From contig JAZPXN010000084.1 in the NCBI GenBank assembly GCA_045543655.1, forward strand, positions 58,116 to 122,115: a DNA stretch of 64,000 nt, given 5' to 3'. Below the pieces are notes generated by a model, which did not search any database, was not told where the DNA came from, and saw only the letters and a list, made by a program, of their open reading frames with translations. Shown here in pieces: positions 31,576 to 39,260 of the stretch; position 1 is the stretch's first letter; every line of letters starts with the position of its first letter. The position numbers and the translations under genes were made by a program. This stretch comes from RGIG995 sp045543655. GTDB taxonomy: Bacteria > Bacillota > Clostridia > Oscillospirales > UBA644.

Positions 31576-32286
31576 TTACTTATTCTTATTGACGATACGG
31601 GTCTCGTTTGCGCCGGTATCGAGATCGATATAACGGACGAAGAGAGAGACCTTATTGTCTTCGTTCAGATTGTTCCAGATCAGGTCGGTGAGGAAATCGA
31701 TATCGGTATCGGGCAGCTCCAGCGTCTTGGGCTCTCCCTCGTAGGAGGGCAGAGGATTGCCGTCGCCGTTGTAGGTATGGATAAACTTGGCCCGACCGTC
31801 GATGGGGTTATTGTAGGCGTAGGTGAAGCGCTCGCAGGAGGAGTCGTCCCCTTCGGCAGACTTCAGGATGGACATGGCAAAGTTCATCTCCCCCTTTTCG
31901 TGATGGATGATGCCGGAAATGCGGGGGGTGAAGTTGGGGGCGTCGTCTTCGAATTCCCGGGTGCGCAGAGCCTGCTCAAAGGTCATCTGCTTATCCATCA
32001 GATCGTAGATCGTATCGGTCTGATCCCCGTTGGTAACGATGGTCTTATTGCCGAGGACCCGGACGGGGTAATAAATGATCAGATGGGGATCGGTCATTTT
32101 GGATTCGTCGAAGGCCTTGGTGCGCATGGCGTCCCCTTCGGCGACGAAAACGCGGTTGCGGCTGTTTTCACTGCGTCCCATAATAAAATAGGCGGTGACG
32201 GCCTTGTTACCGGACTTTCCGATCATAATACCGCGGCCGTGATAGGCAAGAGAATTGAGTTCGTTTGCTATGGTGGAAATTTTCAT
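31576..32286 (-). CDS. purO: IMP cyclohydrolase, PurO type
   Basis: 236 residues. Ring closure of FAICAR to IMP, the last step. The sequence matches the archaeal PurO fold rather than the PurH N-terminal domain: MKISTIANELNSLAYHGRGIMIGKSG, a middle with YYPVRVLGNKTIVTNGDQTDTIYD, FTPRISGIIHHEKGEMNFAMSILKS and FTYAYNNPIDGRAKFIHTYNGDGNPL. It is next to the stand-alone formyltransferase gene, with 14 bases between, and the two together replace bifunctional PurH. Confidence 0.88.
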   Translation of the reverse strand: MKISTIANELNSLAYHGRGIMIGKSGNKAVTAYFIMGRSENSRNRVFVAEGDAMRTKAFDESKMTDPHLIIYYPVRVLGNKTIVTNGDQTDTIYDLMDKQMTFEQALRTREFEDDAPNFTPRISGIIHHEKGEMNFAMSILKSAEGDDSSCERFTYAYNNPIDGRAKFIHTYNGDGNPLPSYEGEPKTLELPDTDIDFLTDLIWNNLNEDNKVSLFVRYIDLDTGANETRIVNKNK

Positions 32287-32307
32287 AACGAGATCTCCTT
32301 TCGGACT

Positions 32308-32940
32308 TCAGTCAATATAAACTTTGTTGTCAGCCACGCGGATCCTTCCTTCACAGAAAAGCTTGACCGCTTCGGGCAAAATCTTCCATTCCGCTTCTTC
32401 CATAATGCGCTGCTGCAGGGATTCGGGGGTATCGTCGGGATAGACGGAAACCGCCTTCTGCAGGATGATGGGGCCGGCGTCACATTCGGGGGTAACGATA
32501 TGAACCGTAGCCCCGGAGACCTTGACGCCCTTGGCCAGGGCCGCCTCGTGAACGCGAAGCCCGTAATACCCCTTTCCGCAGAAGGAGGGGATCAGAGCGG
32601 GATGAACGTTGATAATGCGGTTGGGGAAGGCTTCGTAGACCTGCTCGTCGATGATGGTCAAAAACCCTGCAAGGACTACGAGATCGATCTTCTCTTCGGT
32701 CAGAGTATCGGCGAGGGCCTTGGAATAGTCGGCGATGGTCTCGAAGGCCTTACGGGGCAGGACTTTCGCGGGGATTCCGTGGTCCGCCGCCCGCTGAAGG
32801 GCGTATACGCCGGCCTTGGAGGCCACCACGAGGGCAATTTCCCCTCCGCCGAACGTTCCCGCTTCCTGTGCGTCGATCAGGGCCTGAAGATTGGTGCCGC
32901 CGCCGGAAACCAGGACGGCGATGCGGGTCTTTTTCAGCAT
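32308..32940 (-). CDS. purN: Phosphoribosylglycinamide formyltransferase
   Basis: 210 residues. It formylates GAR with 10-formyl-THF. Motifs: RIAVLVSGGGTNLQALIDA at the start, LAGFLTIIDEQVYEAFPN and INVHPALIPSFCGKGYYGLRVHEAALAKG with the conserved His, and HIVTPECDAGPIILQKAV with the catalytic Asp. It overlaps purM by seven bases and is followed by purO. Confidence 0.95.
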   Translation of the reverse strand: MLKKTRIAVLVSGGGTNLQALIDAQEAGTFGGGEIALVVASKAGVYALQRAADHGIPAKVLPRKAFETIADYSKALADTLTEEKIDLVVLAGFLTIIDEQVYEAFPNRIINVHPALIPSFCGKGYYGLRVHEAALAKGVKVSGATVHIVTPECDAGPIILQKAVSVYPDDTPESLQQRIMEEAEWKILPEAVKLFCEGRIRVADNKVYID

Positions 32941-33983
32941 ATAGTCACCTTATCGTCGGACTTGACGATCTCGCCGATGACGTAAGCGTCTTCCCCGTTA
33001 GCCTTGGGAATCTCAAGGGCGGTATCCACCTCTGCGGCGGGGACGACGATGCTCATGCCGACGCCCATGTTATACGTATTGAACATATCCCGTTCGGGGA
33101 TGTTGCCGGTCTTTGCAATCAGATCGAAGATCGGAAGGACCTTGACGGCGCTCTTGTTGATCTTCGCCCCCAGCCCGTCGGGAATGGAGCGGGGAATATT
33201 CTCGTAAAAGCCGCCGCCGGTGATATGGGAGATTCCCTTTACGTCCACCTTTTCCAGCAGAGCGAGCACCGACTTGACGTAGATCTTCGTAGGAACCAGA
33301 AGAGCCTCGGCCACGGTCTTGCCGCCCAGTTCCTCCCGGGGAACGTAAAGATCGGGATTGTTGTTATCGATATCGAAAACCTTCCGGCAAAGGCTGAACC
33401 CGTTGGAGTGAATCCCGGTGGAGGCCAGAGCAATCACCACGTCTCCCTCGGCCATACGGGTATTGTCGAGGATCTTCTTCTTATCCACGATGCCCACCGC
33501 AAAGCCGGCAAGATCGTAATCCTCCACGGGCATCATACCGGGGTGCTCCGCCGTTTCCCCGCCGATGAGGGCGGCGCCGGACTGAACGCAGCCCTCGGCG
33601 ACCCCGCTGACGATAGCGGCAATCTTCTCGGGAACGTTCTTCCCGCAGGCGATATAGTCCAGGAAAAACAGGGGTTTTGCGCCCACGCAAATAATATCGT
33701 TCACGCACATAGCCACGGCGTCGATCCCGATCGTATCGTGCTTGTCCATAAGAATGGCCAGCTTGACCTTCGTGCCGCAACCGTCGGTCCCGGAGACCAG
33801 AACCGGCTCTTCCATGCCGGCCACGGGCAGCCCGAAGCAGCCCCCGAAGCCACCCACGTCGTCGAGACAGCCCTCGTTTTTGGTGCGGGCCACGTGTTTT
33901 TTCATCAGTTCCACGGCCTTGTAGCCGGCGGTAATATCAACACCGGCGGCGGCGTAACTGTCGGATTTGGATTGAGGATGCAT
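32934..33983 (-). CDS. purM: Phosphoribosylformylglycinamidine cyclo-ligase (AIR synthetase)
   Basis: 349 residues, normal length. It closes FGAM to AIR with ATP. Motifs: SYAAAGVDITAGYKAVELMK, LVSGTDGCGTKVKLAILMDKHDTIGIDAVAMCVNDI, FFLDYIACGKNVPEKIAAIVSG, LIGGETAEHPGMMPVEDYDLAGF and HITGGGFYENIPRSIPDG. Overlaps purN at its 3' end. Confidence 0.95.
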   Translation of the reverse strand: MHPQSKSDSYAAAGVDITAGYKAVELMKKHVARTKNEGCLDDVGGFGGCFGLPVAGMEEPVLVSGTDGCGTKVKLAILMDKHDTIGIDAVAMCVNDIICVGAKPLFFLDYIACGKNVPEKIAAIVSGVAEGCVQSGAALIGGETAEHPGMMPVEDYDLAGFAVGIVDKKKILDNTRMAEGDVVIALASTGIHSNGFSLCRKVFDIDNNNPDLYVPREELGGKTVAEALLVPTKIYVKSVLALLEKVDVKGISHITGGGFYENIPRSIPDGLGAKINKSAVKVLPIFDLIAKTGNIPERDMFNTYNMGVGMSIVVPAAEVDTALEIPKANGEDAYVIGEIVKSDDKVTIC

Positions 33984-34028
33984 AAGAGATTCTCCTTCCG
34001 TCTTTATATCGGTTAATAGTTTTCTGAA

Positions 34029-35453
34029 TTATTCTTTCCCGTTCCAGCAATAGGTGCAGAGCTTGCACTCGTCGATCCCGATCGCCTTGATGATGCCTTC
34101 CAGCGACTGGAATTCCAACGACGAGAAGCCGAAGCGATCGCTGATGGCCCGGCGGAGATTCCGTCCCCGCTCGGTGGAGGCGTCGGAATACTCCTCCAGA
34201 TAGTCAAAGCCGGCTTCCCCTTCCAGGTCTACGATGACCCGGCGGGCAAGCAACTCCATCTCACTGTTGGCCCGGGAGAAATTAAGGTATTTGCAGCTAT
34301 ACATAATGGGCGGGCAACCGGAGCGCATATGAACGCTTCGGGCACCGTTCTCGTAGAGAAAATCCACCGTCTCTTTCAATTGAGTCCCCCGGACGATGGA
34401 ATCGTCCACGAAGAGCAGATTTTTATCCTGAATGAATTCCCGAATGGGAATCTGCTTCATCTTGGCCACCCGCTCCCGCTCTGCCTGACGGCTGGGAGTA
34501 AAACTTCTGGCCCAGGTGGGGGTATATTTGATATACGGACGGGCAAAGGGCACGTGACACCGGTTCGCGTAACCGATGGCCAGCGGGGTACCGGAATCGG
34601 GAAGTCCGCTGACGTAATCCAGATCGGCGTGAACGCCGTCTTCCCCGTCCTGCTCTGCAAGAAGGGCGCCGTCCCGATTGCGCATGGCCTCCACGTTGAC
34701 CCCCTCGTAGGTAGAGGCAGGATAACCGTAATAGGTCCAGAGGAAAGCGCACATCCGCATCTTTTCACCGGGAGCGACGAGCTGGGTGATCCCTTCGGGA
34801 GACAGCTCCACCACTTCCCCGGGGCCAAGCTCCTTCACGACGGAATAGCCTAATTTTTCACAGGCAAAGGATTCGAAGGAGGCGCAATAATCCCCTTCCC
34901 TCTCTCCGATCTCCACGGGGGTGCGGCCCAAAAGGTCACGGGCGACGATCAGATTGCCACCCTCCTTCAAAAGCATAATCGAAGCGGAGCCGTCAATGCA
35001 TTGCTGGGCAAAGCGAATCCCTTCGGCCAGACTGTCCCGCTGGCTGATAAGGGCCGCCAAAAGCTCCAGAGAATTGACCCGCCCCCCGGTCATGGCGGAA
35101 TAATAGCCGCCGCCGTCGGCAAAATATCGGTCGATCAGATCCTGGGAGTTATTGATCACCCCAACCATGCAGATGGCGTAGGTGCCCAGCTTCGACCGGA
35201 AGAGCAGGGGCTGAGGATCCGCGTCGCTGATACAGCCGATGGCGGAAGTGCCCTGCATCTCGTCAAAAATACGTTCAAACTTGGTTCGGAAGGGGGAATT
35301 CTGAATATTGTGAATTTCTCTCTGCAATCCCCGCTCCGGGCAATAAGCCGCCATCCCTCCCCGGTAAGTGCCAAGATGAGAATGGTAATCCGTGCCGAAA
35401 AAGACGTCGGCGATGGCGTCGGACTTACAGACAGCCCCGAAAAAGCCTCCCAT
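34029..35453 (-). CDS. purF: Amidophosphoribosyltransferase-like protein lacking the N-terminal nucleophile Cys
   Basis: 474 residues. It should make phosphoribosylamine from PRPP and glutamine, the first committed purine step. The PRPP site is normal (LLFVDDSIVRGTQLKETVDFL) and the C-terminus has Cys ligands of the Fe-S type (DECKLCTYCWNG). The glutaminase domain has THLG-type sequence (GTDYHSHLGTYRGGMAAY) and ICMVGVINNSQDLI, but the N-terminus reads MGGFFGAVCKSD, where active enzymes have Cys as residue 1 after Met removal (C-G-x-x-G). No in-frame upstream start restores it. It may use free ammonia, or have another way to get nitrogen. Position after purC supports the purF name. Confidence 0.8.
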   Translation of the reverse strand: MGGFFGAVCKSDAIADVFFGTDYHSHLGTYRGGMAAYCPERGLQREIHNIQNSPFRTKFERIFDEMQGTSAIGCISDADPQPLLFRSKLGTYAICMVGVINNSQDLIDRYFADGGGYYSAMTGGRVNSLELLAALISQRDSLAEGIRFAQQCIDGSASIMLLKEGGNLIVARDLLGRTPVEIGEREGDYCASFESFACEKLGYSVVKELGPGEVVELSPEGITQLVAPGEKMRMCAFLWTYYGYPASTYEGVNVEAMRNRDGALLAEQDGEDGVHADLDYVSGLPDSGTPLAIGYANRCHVPFARPYIKYTPTWARSFTPSRQAERERVAKMKQIPIREFIQDKNLLFVDDSIVRGTQLKETVDFLYENGARSVHMRSGCPPIMYSCKYLNFSRANSEMELLARRVIVDLEGEAGFDYLEEYSDASTERGRNLRRAISDRFGFSSLEFQSLEGIIKAIGIDECKLCTYCWNGKE

Positions 35454-35498
35454 ATATCGATAGATCCTCCATGGAAAATAGTAAGCGAAAGTAAGACC

Positions 35499-35527
35499 CG
35501 GACCGCACCTGTAGGGAGTGCGGTCCG
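35499..35527 (-). other. Hairpin between purC and purF
   Basis: A perfect ten-base stem (CGGACCGCAC at 35499-35508 with its complement at 35518-35527) lies in the 87-base gap after purC. It has no T tract on the minus strand, so it looks more like an RNA processing or stability element than a terminator. Confidence 0.5.
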
Positions 35528-35540
35528 AGACAAGTCAAAA

Positions 35541-36230
35541 TCAGGCAAAGAAGAGTTTGTTCAGAGTCATAGGATCGACGTATTCGCCGTCCTTATAGAC
35601 TCGCATATTCCCGGAAGCGATCTCGTCAATGAGCATAACTTCCCCGTTTTCGTCGTAGCCGAATTCAAACTTGATATCGTACATATCAAGGCCCTTTTCC
35701 TTCAGGTCGTCGGCAACGATCTTGGTGATGGCCTGGGTCATATTCTTCAGGGAATCGTACTGCTCGGCAGTCATAACGCCCAGATCCACCAGACCGTCCT
35801 TGGTAACGAGGGGATCGCCCTTGGCGTCGTTCTTGAAGGTGGTCTCCACGTAAGCGGGGAGATCGGCGCCTTCTTCAATATAGTCGGAGTAGCGGCGATA
35901 GAAGGAACCGACGGCCTTGTAGCGGCAGATTACCTCCAGCCCCTTACCGAAAGCCTTTGCGGGAAGAACCTCCATGGTGGTATCGGCCAGGTTTGCGCTG
36001 ACGTAATGGGTTTTGATCCCTGCGGCGTTGATTTTCTCAAAGAAATAGATGGACATGCGCAGATTGACGTCGCCAACTCCTTCGATGGTGAGGCCGACGG
36101 AGTTTTCGCCGGGATCGAAGACGCCGTCCTTGCCGGTGCAGTCGTCCTTGAACTTCAGCAGATAATTGCCGTTGTCCAGAGCGTAGACGTTCTTGGTTTT
36201 GCCGGTGTAGACCAGTTTGAGATTTTCCAT
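35541..36230 (-). CDS. purC: SAICAR synthetase
   Basis: 229 residues from 36230, with AGAGGT just before; the long opening upstream to 36899 is not used. Joins aspartate to CAIR with ATP. Motifs: LVYTGKTKNVYALDNGNYLLKFKDDCTGKDG, FEKINAAGIKTHYVS, RYKAVGSFYRRYSDYIEEG, and LIDEIASGNMRVYKDGE near the end. It follows purE after about 50 bases. Confidence 0.95.
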   Translation of the reverse strand: MENLKLVYTGKTKNVYALDNGNYLLKFKDDCTGKDGVFDPGENSVGLTIEGVGDVNLRMSIYFFEKINAAGIKTHYVSANLADTTMEVLPAKAFGKGLEVICRYKAVGSFYRRYSDYIEEGADLPAYVETTFKNDAKGDPLVTKDGLVDLGVMTAEQYDSLKNMTQAITKIVADDLKEKGLDMYDIKFEFGYDENGEVMLIDEIASGNMRVYKDGEYVDPMTLNKLFFA

Positions 36231-36280
36231 AGTTTTACCTCTTTCGTAAAATGAATATAACAGGGTGAATGATAAAAAAC

Positions 36281-36775
36281 TCAGTGATTGAACTCTGCCT
36301 CCACGGCAGCGTTCTTGCCCCGGACGGCGTCGGCGTCGGCGGCGCGCTTCGCATCCAGCTTCGCAGCCAGATCGGCGTCGGAAACCGCCAGGATCTGCAA
36401 CGCCAACAAAGCGGCGTTCCCTCCTCCGTTGACAGCAACGGTCGCCACGGGAATCCCGGTAGGCATCTGCACGGTGGAGAGAAGAGCGTCCACACCGCTC
36501 AAGGGACCCGACTCTGCAGGAATCCCGATCACGGGCAGGGTGGTATTGGCGGCGAGGGCGCCGGCCAGATGGGCGGCCATCCCGGCCACGGCAATGATAG
36601 CGCCGAACCCGTTGGCGCGGGCGTTGAGCGCAAAATCCCGGGCCTCCACGGGAGTACGGTGGGCGGAATAAACGTGAACCTCGTAGGGCACCTCGAAAGA
36701 ATCGAGGATCGCGGTCGCTTTCCGGATGACGGGAAGGTCGCTGTCGCTCCCCATGACGATACCGATCTTTTTCAT
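36281..36775 (-). CDS. purE: 5-(carboxyamino)imidazole ribonucleotide mutase (class I PurE)
   Basis: 164 residues. Motifs: KIGIVMGSDSDLPVIRKATAIL at the start, VYSAHRTPVEARDFALN with the conserved His and the AHRTP loop, VAGMAAHLAGALAANTTLPVIGIPA and MPTGIPVATVAVNGGGNAALLA. Converts N5-CAIR to CAIR. First gene of the purine operon, directly after the riboswitch, terminator and promoter at 36821-36986. No purK is visible in this window, so CAIR may come from the class of PurE that uses CO2, or PurK is elsewhere. Confidence 0.95.
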   Translation of the reverse strand: MKKIGIVMGSDSDLPVIRKATAILDSFEVPYEVHVYSAHRTPVEARDFALNARANGFGAIIAVAGMAAHLAGALAANTTLPVIGIPAESGPLSGVDALLSTVQMPTGIPVATVAVNGGGNAALLALQILAVSDADLAAKLDAKRAADADAVRGKNAAVEAEFNH

Positions 36776-36820
36776 AAAAACCTCCTGAACGGGTGAAATA
36801 GCGTAAAAAAAGGGGCCATA

Positions 36821-36859
36821 AAAACAAAAGAGGGCACACTCCCCTTCGGAAGCGTGCCC
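36821..36859 (-). terminator. Intrinsic terminator in the purE leader (riboswitch-controlled)
   Basis: On the minus strand a GC-rich stem (36832-36859, ends GGGCACGC and GTGTGCCC) is followed by TCTTTTGTTTTT. The stem shares its GGGC with the 3' part of the ZTP aptamer, so ligand binding would prevent it from forming. Confidence 0.8.
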
Positions 36860-36923
36860 AGACGGTCGGCGATACAGATTCTTTGTTCCACGTGGTCAAT
36901 CCACTTCCGTCAGTAGCAAAGAA
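36854..36923 (-). ncRNA. ZTP (pfl motif) riboswitch
   Basis: The leader of purE has the pfl layout. An outer stem pairs CAAAGAA and TTCTTTG (36879-36885 with 36917-36923 in plus-strand terms). A short GUGG/CCAC stem (36892-36895 with 36901-36904) sits inside, with the characteristic G-A-C-x-G-x-C-G and G-G-A flanks. A 3' hairpin closes with CUGGGC (36856-36870). ZTP signals low one-carbon folate, and this riboswitch class usually turns on purine and folate genes. It directly precedes a purine operon that ends with fhs, and its 3' end overlaps an intrinsic terminator. Identified by eye, not by a covariance model. Confidence 0.75.
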
Positions 36924-36957
36924 CCGAAGAAGACGGTCAAAAAAACCATCTGCCTAT

Positions 36958-36986
36958 ATTATATCATAGCATTATAAAATTGTCAA
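36958..36986 (-). promoter_or_regulatory. SigA-type promoter of the purine operon
   Basis: On the minus strand TTGACA (36981-36986) and TATAAT (36958-36963) are 17 bases apart, about 35 bases before the riboswitch. Confidence 0.88.
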
Positions 36987-37043
36987 TCCGGGAAATTGCA
37001 AAAAATTTGGAACAATTTACGCCGATTTCCGGCAGTTTTCCCA

Positions 37044-37517
37044 TTATTCCGGATCGGTGACGCCGTACCCCCGCTTGTTCAGGATATTCCTCAACTCTTC
37101 CATGAAGGATTCGGTATCCTTGAACTGACGGTAGACCGAAGCGTAACGGACGTAAGCAACGTCGTCGATCTCCCGGAGCTTGTCCATGACCAGCTCCCCG
37201 ATGCGGGAGGACGAAACCTCTTTATCCAGATCGCTTACCAGGGAGTTTTCGATATCGGAGGCGCACTGCTCCAGCACGGGATAAGGAATCGGGCGCTTTC
37301 CGCAGGCCTTCAGCATACTGGAAAGAACCTTTTCCCGATCGAAGATCTCCCGGGATTTGTCTTTTTTGACCACCACGAGGGGGGAGTGCTCCACGGCTTC
37401 GAAGGTGGTGAACCGGCGTCCGCAGGATTCGCACTCCCGGCGCCGTTTGATACGGTCGTCGGCGTGGCGGGAATCGAGAACTTTACTGTCCATACATCCG
37501 CAAAAAGGGCATTTCAT
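37044..37517 (-). CDS. nrdR: Ribonucleotide reductase repressor
   Basis: 157 residues. Zinc-ATP-cone repressor of the ribonucleotide reductase genes. Four zinc Cys are seen in MKCPFCGCMDSKV and RRECESCGRRFTTFEAVE. The ATP-cone follows with VVVKKDKSREIFDREKVLSSMLKACGKR, and the helical end has VAYVRYASVYRQFKDTESFMEEL. No reductase gene lies near, so targets are elsewhere. It is the first gene on its own promoter and it reads towards the purine operon promoter. Confidence 0.95.
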   Translation of the reverse strand: MKCPFCGCMDSKVLDSRHADDRIKRRRECESCGRRFTTFEAVEHSPLVVVKKDKSREIFDREKVLSSMLKACGKRPIPYPVLEQCASDIENSLVSDLDKEVSSSRIGELVMDKLREIDDVAYVRYASVYRQFKDTESFMEELRNILNKRGYGVTDPE

Positions 37518-37577
37518 AGGGTTTTCTCCTTATCTCCGGCATAAAGCCGGCGAGGGCGACGTATTTATGATATCGAC

Positions 37578-37606
37578 ATTATACATTATTTTTGCAATTT
37601 TGTCAA
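37578..37606 (-). promoter_or_regulatory. SigA-type promoter of nrdR
   Basis: On the minus strand TTGACA (37601-37606) and TATAAT (37578-37583) are 17 bases apart. The XpaC-like gene diverges from here, with its GTG at 37626. Confidence 0.85.
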
Positions 37607-37625
37607 GTGCGAGGGAGGCTTTTCC

Positions 37626-38204
37626 GTGAAAAAAGCGTGGAGGATGGCGGGCGCGATCCCGGTTTACCCGGCAATACTGCTGGCGGGAGGTTGGATTCTG
37701 GGGTACGGAGCGGTGCGGGTACTGCTGCTCGGCCTGCTTGCGGCGGGAGCAACCGCCCTTGCGGCAATCTTACTCCGCCCCCGAAAGGAAAACGCACTCC
37801 CGGCAGGCTTCCGCAGGGATCTTGGGGCGCTGAAAAAAGCCGTGGAACGGATCGAAAACCGGGCGGTCTTCCGAGCGGGCAACGAGATCGTCACGGAGCT
37901 GAAGCAATGCGAGACGAATCTCCCCTATCTGTCGGCGTCGGCCCGGGGAGAAATCACGGATTATTACCTGCCGGCCTTTCTGAAATATTTTTCTGCGTAT
38001 GCAACTTTTGAAAAATGCAACGAGGGGAACGAAACGGTATTGTCCACCATGGAGCATATGGAGCACTCCATCGGGCGCATCGCCGAAAATTTCCGCCGCG
38101 CCTGCGACCGGAATCACCAAACTGCAAGCTTGAATCTCCGGGCGGAAACGGCGGTATTGTCCAAAAAACTGAATTCGGGAGGAATCGACGATGCAAGAGC
38201 GTAA
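37626..38204 (+). CDS. XpaC-like (5-bromo-4-chloroindolyl phosphate hydrolysis) family protein
   Basis: 192 residues from GTG 37626, after GAGGGAGG. Two hydrophobic spans (residues about 8-47) with a basic end are followed by a long helical region with ALKKAVERIENRAVF and STMEHMEHSIGRIAENFRRAC. XpaC-family genes stand next to telA in many Bacillota, as here, where the stop overlaps the next start. They are membrane-linked helical proteins without established enzymatic activity despite the family name. Confidence 0.7.
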   Translation: MKKAWRMAGAIPVYPAILLAGGWILGYGAVRVLLLGLLAAGATALAAILLRPRKENALPAGFRRDLGALKKAVERIENRAVFRAGNEIVTELKQCETNLPYLSASARGEITDYYLPAFLKYFSAYATFEKCNEGNETVLSTMEHMEHSIGRIAENFRRACDRNHQTASLNLRAETAVLSKKLNSGGIDDARA

Positions 38205-39240
38205 CGCCGTGGTATTGCCCCGGCTTGACGACGTGAACGCGGTGCTGAATTACGGCGCCGACGCCCAGGCGAGAGTAGCGGAGTTTTCGGAGATCGCCCT
38301 GCAGGAGCTGAACGGAACGGATCCCGATCAAATCGGCGAAAAGATGCGGGAGCTGATCGTAAGGCTGCGGGAGGAGGACCCCGGAGAAAAGTCTGGATTC
38401 ATGCGGCTTTTTCACAAATATTCCACGACGGGAGAAGGGCTGAAAAGTCGCTATCGGAGGGCCTTGGGGGCGGTGGATAAGATCGCGCTTTCCCTGCAGG
38501 GACACCGGGATCTTTTGATGAAAGACATCGAGATGCTGGAGCAATTATACGCCATGAACCGGGAGCAGTACGGCCGGCTTTCCGAGTACGTGACGAAGGG
38601 CAGGGCTCATCTGGAGATCTTCCGGGAAACGGTGCTTCTTCCCCTGCGGAAGCAGGCGGAGGGAAGCGAGGATCCCGTAATTGCCCAGAGCCTGCGAGAC
38701 GGAGAAGAGCAGGCGCTGCGATTTGAGAAAAAGCTCCACGATCTGGAGCTGACCGGCGCAGTATCCCTCCAGATGGCGCCTCAAATAAGAATACTACAAA
38801 ACAACAATACGATGATGGCCGAAAAAATTCAATCCTCTCTTCGCAACGCCATTCCCCTGTGGAAGAGCCAGATGGTGCTGACCTTGGGGACGGAAAACAC
38901 CCGGGCGGCGCTGAAAATGCAGGAGCAGGTGGCAGGGATCACCGATGAATTGCTGAAGCGGAATGCGGAGCTTTTGCGGGATACGACGGTAGCGGTAGCG
39001 CGGCAGGCAGAGGGCGGATGCATTTCCCTTGAAACCCTTCGGGAGACCAACCGGATCCTGATCGAAACCTTCGACGAGGTTCTGAAGCTGCGGGAGGAAG
39101 GTCGTCAAGCCCGGAGAGACGCCCGTCAAGAGCTGGGAAGGCTGGATCAGCAGATCCGTCTGCGGCTGATCGGATCCCCCTCCGCACCCCCTTTGCCGGG
39201 GACTCCGGAGCAGGCGCAAAAAACACCTCCCCTTGGGTAA
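38191..39240 (+). CDS. TelA-family protein (toxic anion resistance)
   Basis: 349 residues, ATG 38191 inside the end of the XpaC-like gene. TelA marks: DPDQIGEKMRELIVRLREED, FHKYSTTGEGLKSRYRRALGAVDKIALSL, MEQLYAMNREQYGRLSEYV-like segment (EMLEQLYAMNREQYGRL), IAQSLRDGEEQALRFEKKLHDLELTG, and APQIRILQNNNTMMAEKIQSSLRNAIPLWKSQM. Members are helical, cytosolic or peripheral, linked to tellurite and envelope stress resistance; the mechanism is unknown. The final 17 bases of the gene form part of a terminator hairpin. Confidence 0.88.
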   Translation: MQERNAVVLPRLDDVNAVLNYGADAQARVAEFSEIALQELNGTDPDQIGEKMRELIVRLREEDPGEKSGFMRLFHKYSTTGEGLKSRYRRALGAVDKIALSLQGHRDLLMKDIEMLEQLYAMNREQYGRLSEYVTKGRAHLEIFRETVLLPLRKQAEGSEDPVIAQSLRDGEEQALRFEKKLHDLELTGAVSLQMAPQIRILQNNNTMMAEKIQSSLRNAIPLWKSQMVLTLGTENTRAALKMQEQVAGITDELLKRNAELLRDTTVAVARQAEGGCISLETLRETNRILIETFDEVLKLREEGRQARRDARQELGRLDQQIRLRLIGSPSAPPLPGTPEQAQKTPPLG

Positions 39241-39257
39241 GGGGAGGTGCAATTTTT
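39224..39257 (+). terminator. Intrinsic terminator at the end of telA
   Basis: A nine-base stem (CACCTCCCC at 39224-39232 with GGGGAGGTG at 39241-39249) overlaps the telA stop codon and is followed by TTTTT. The same CTCCCCTT...AAGGGGAG core recurs at 63912-63932. Confidence 0.75.
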
Positions 39258-39260
39258 GGC

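Noticed and set aside
35541..36899. A long purC frame with an N-terminal extension to 36899
   Set aside because: The extension overlaps purE in another frame and has no family sequence; the start at 36230 fits PurC length.
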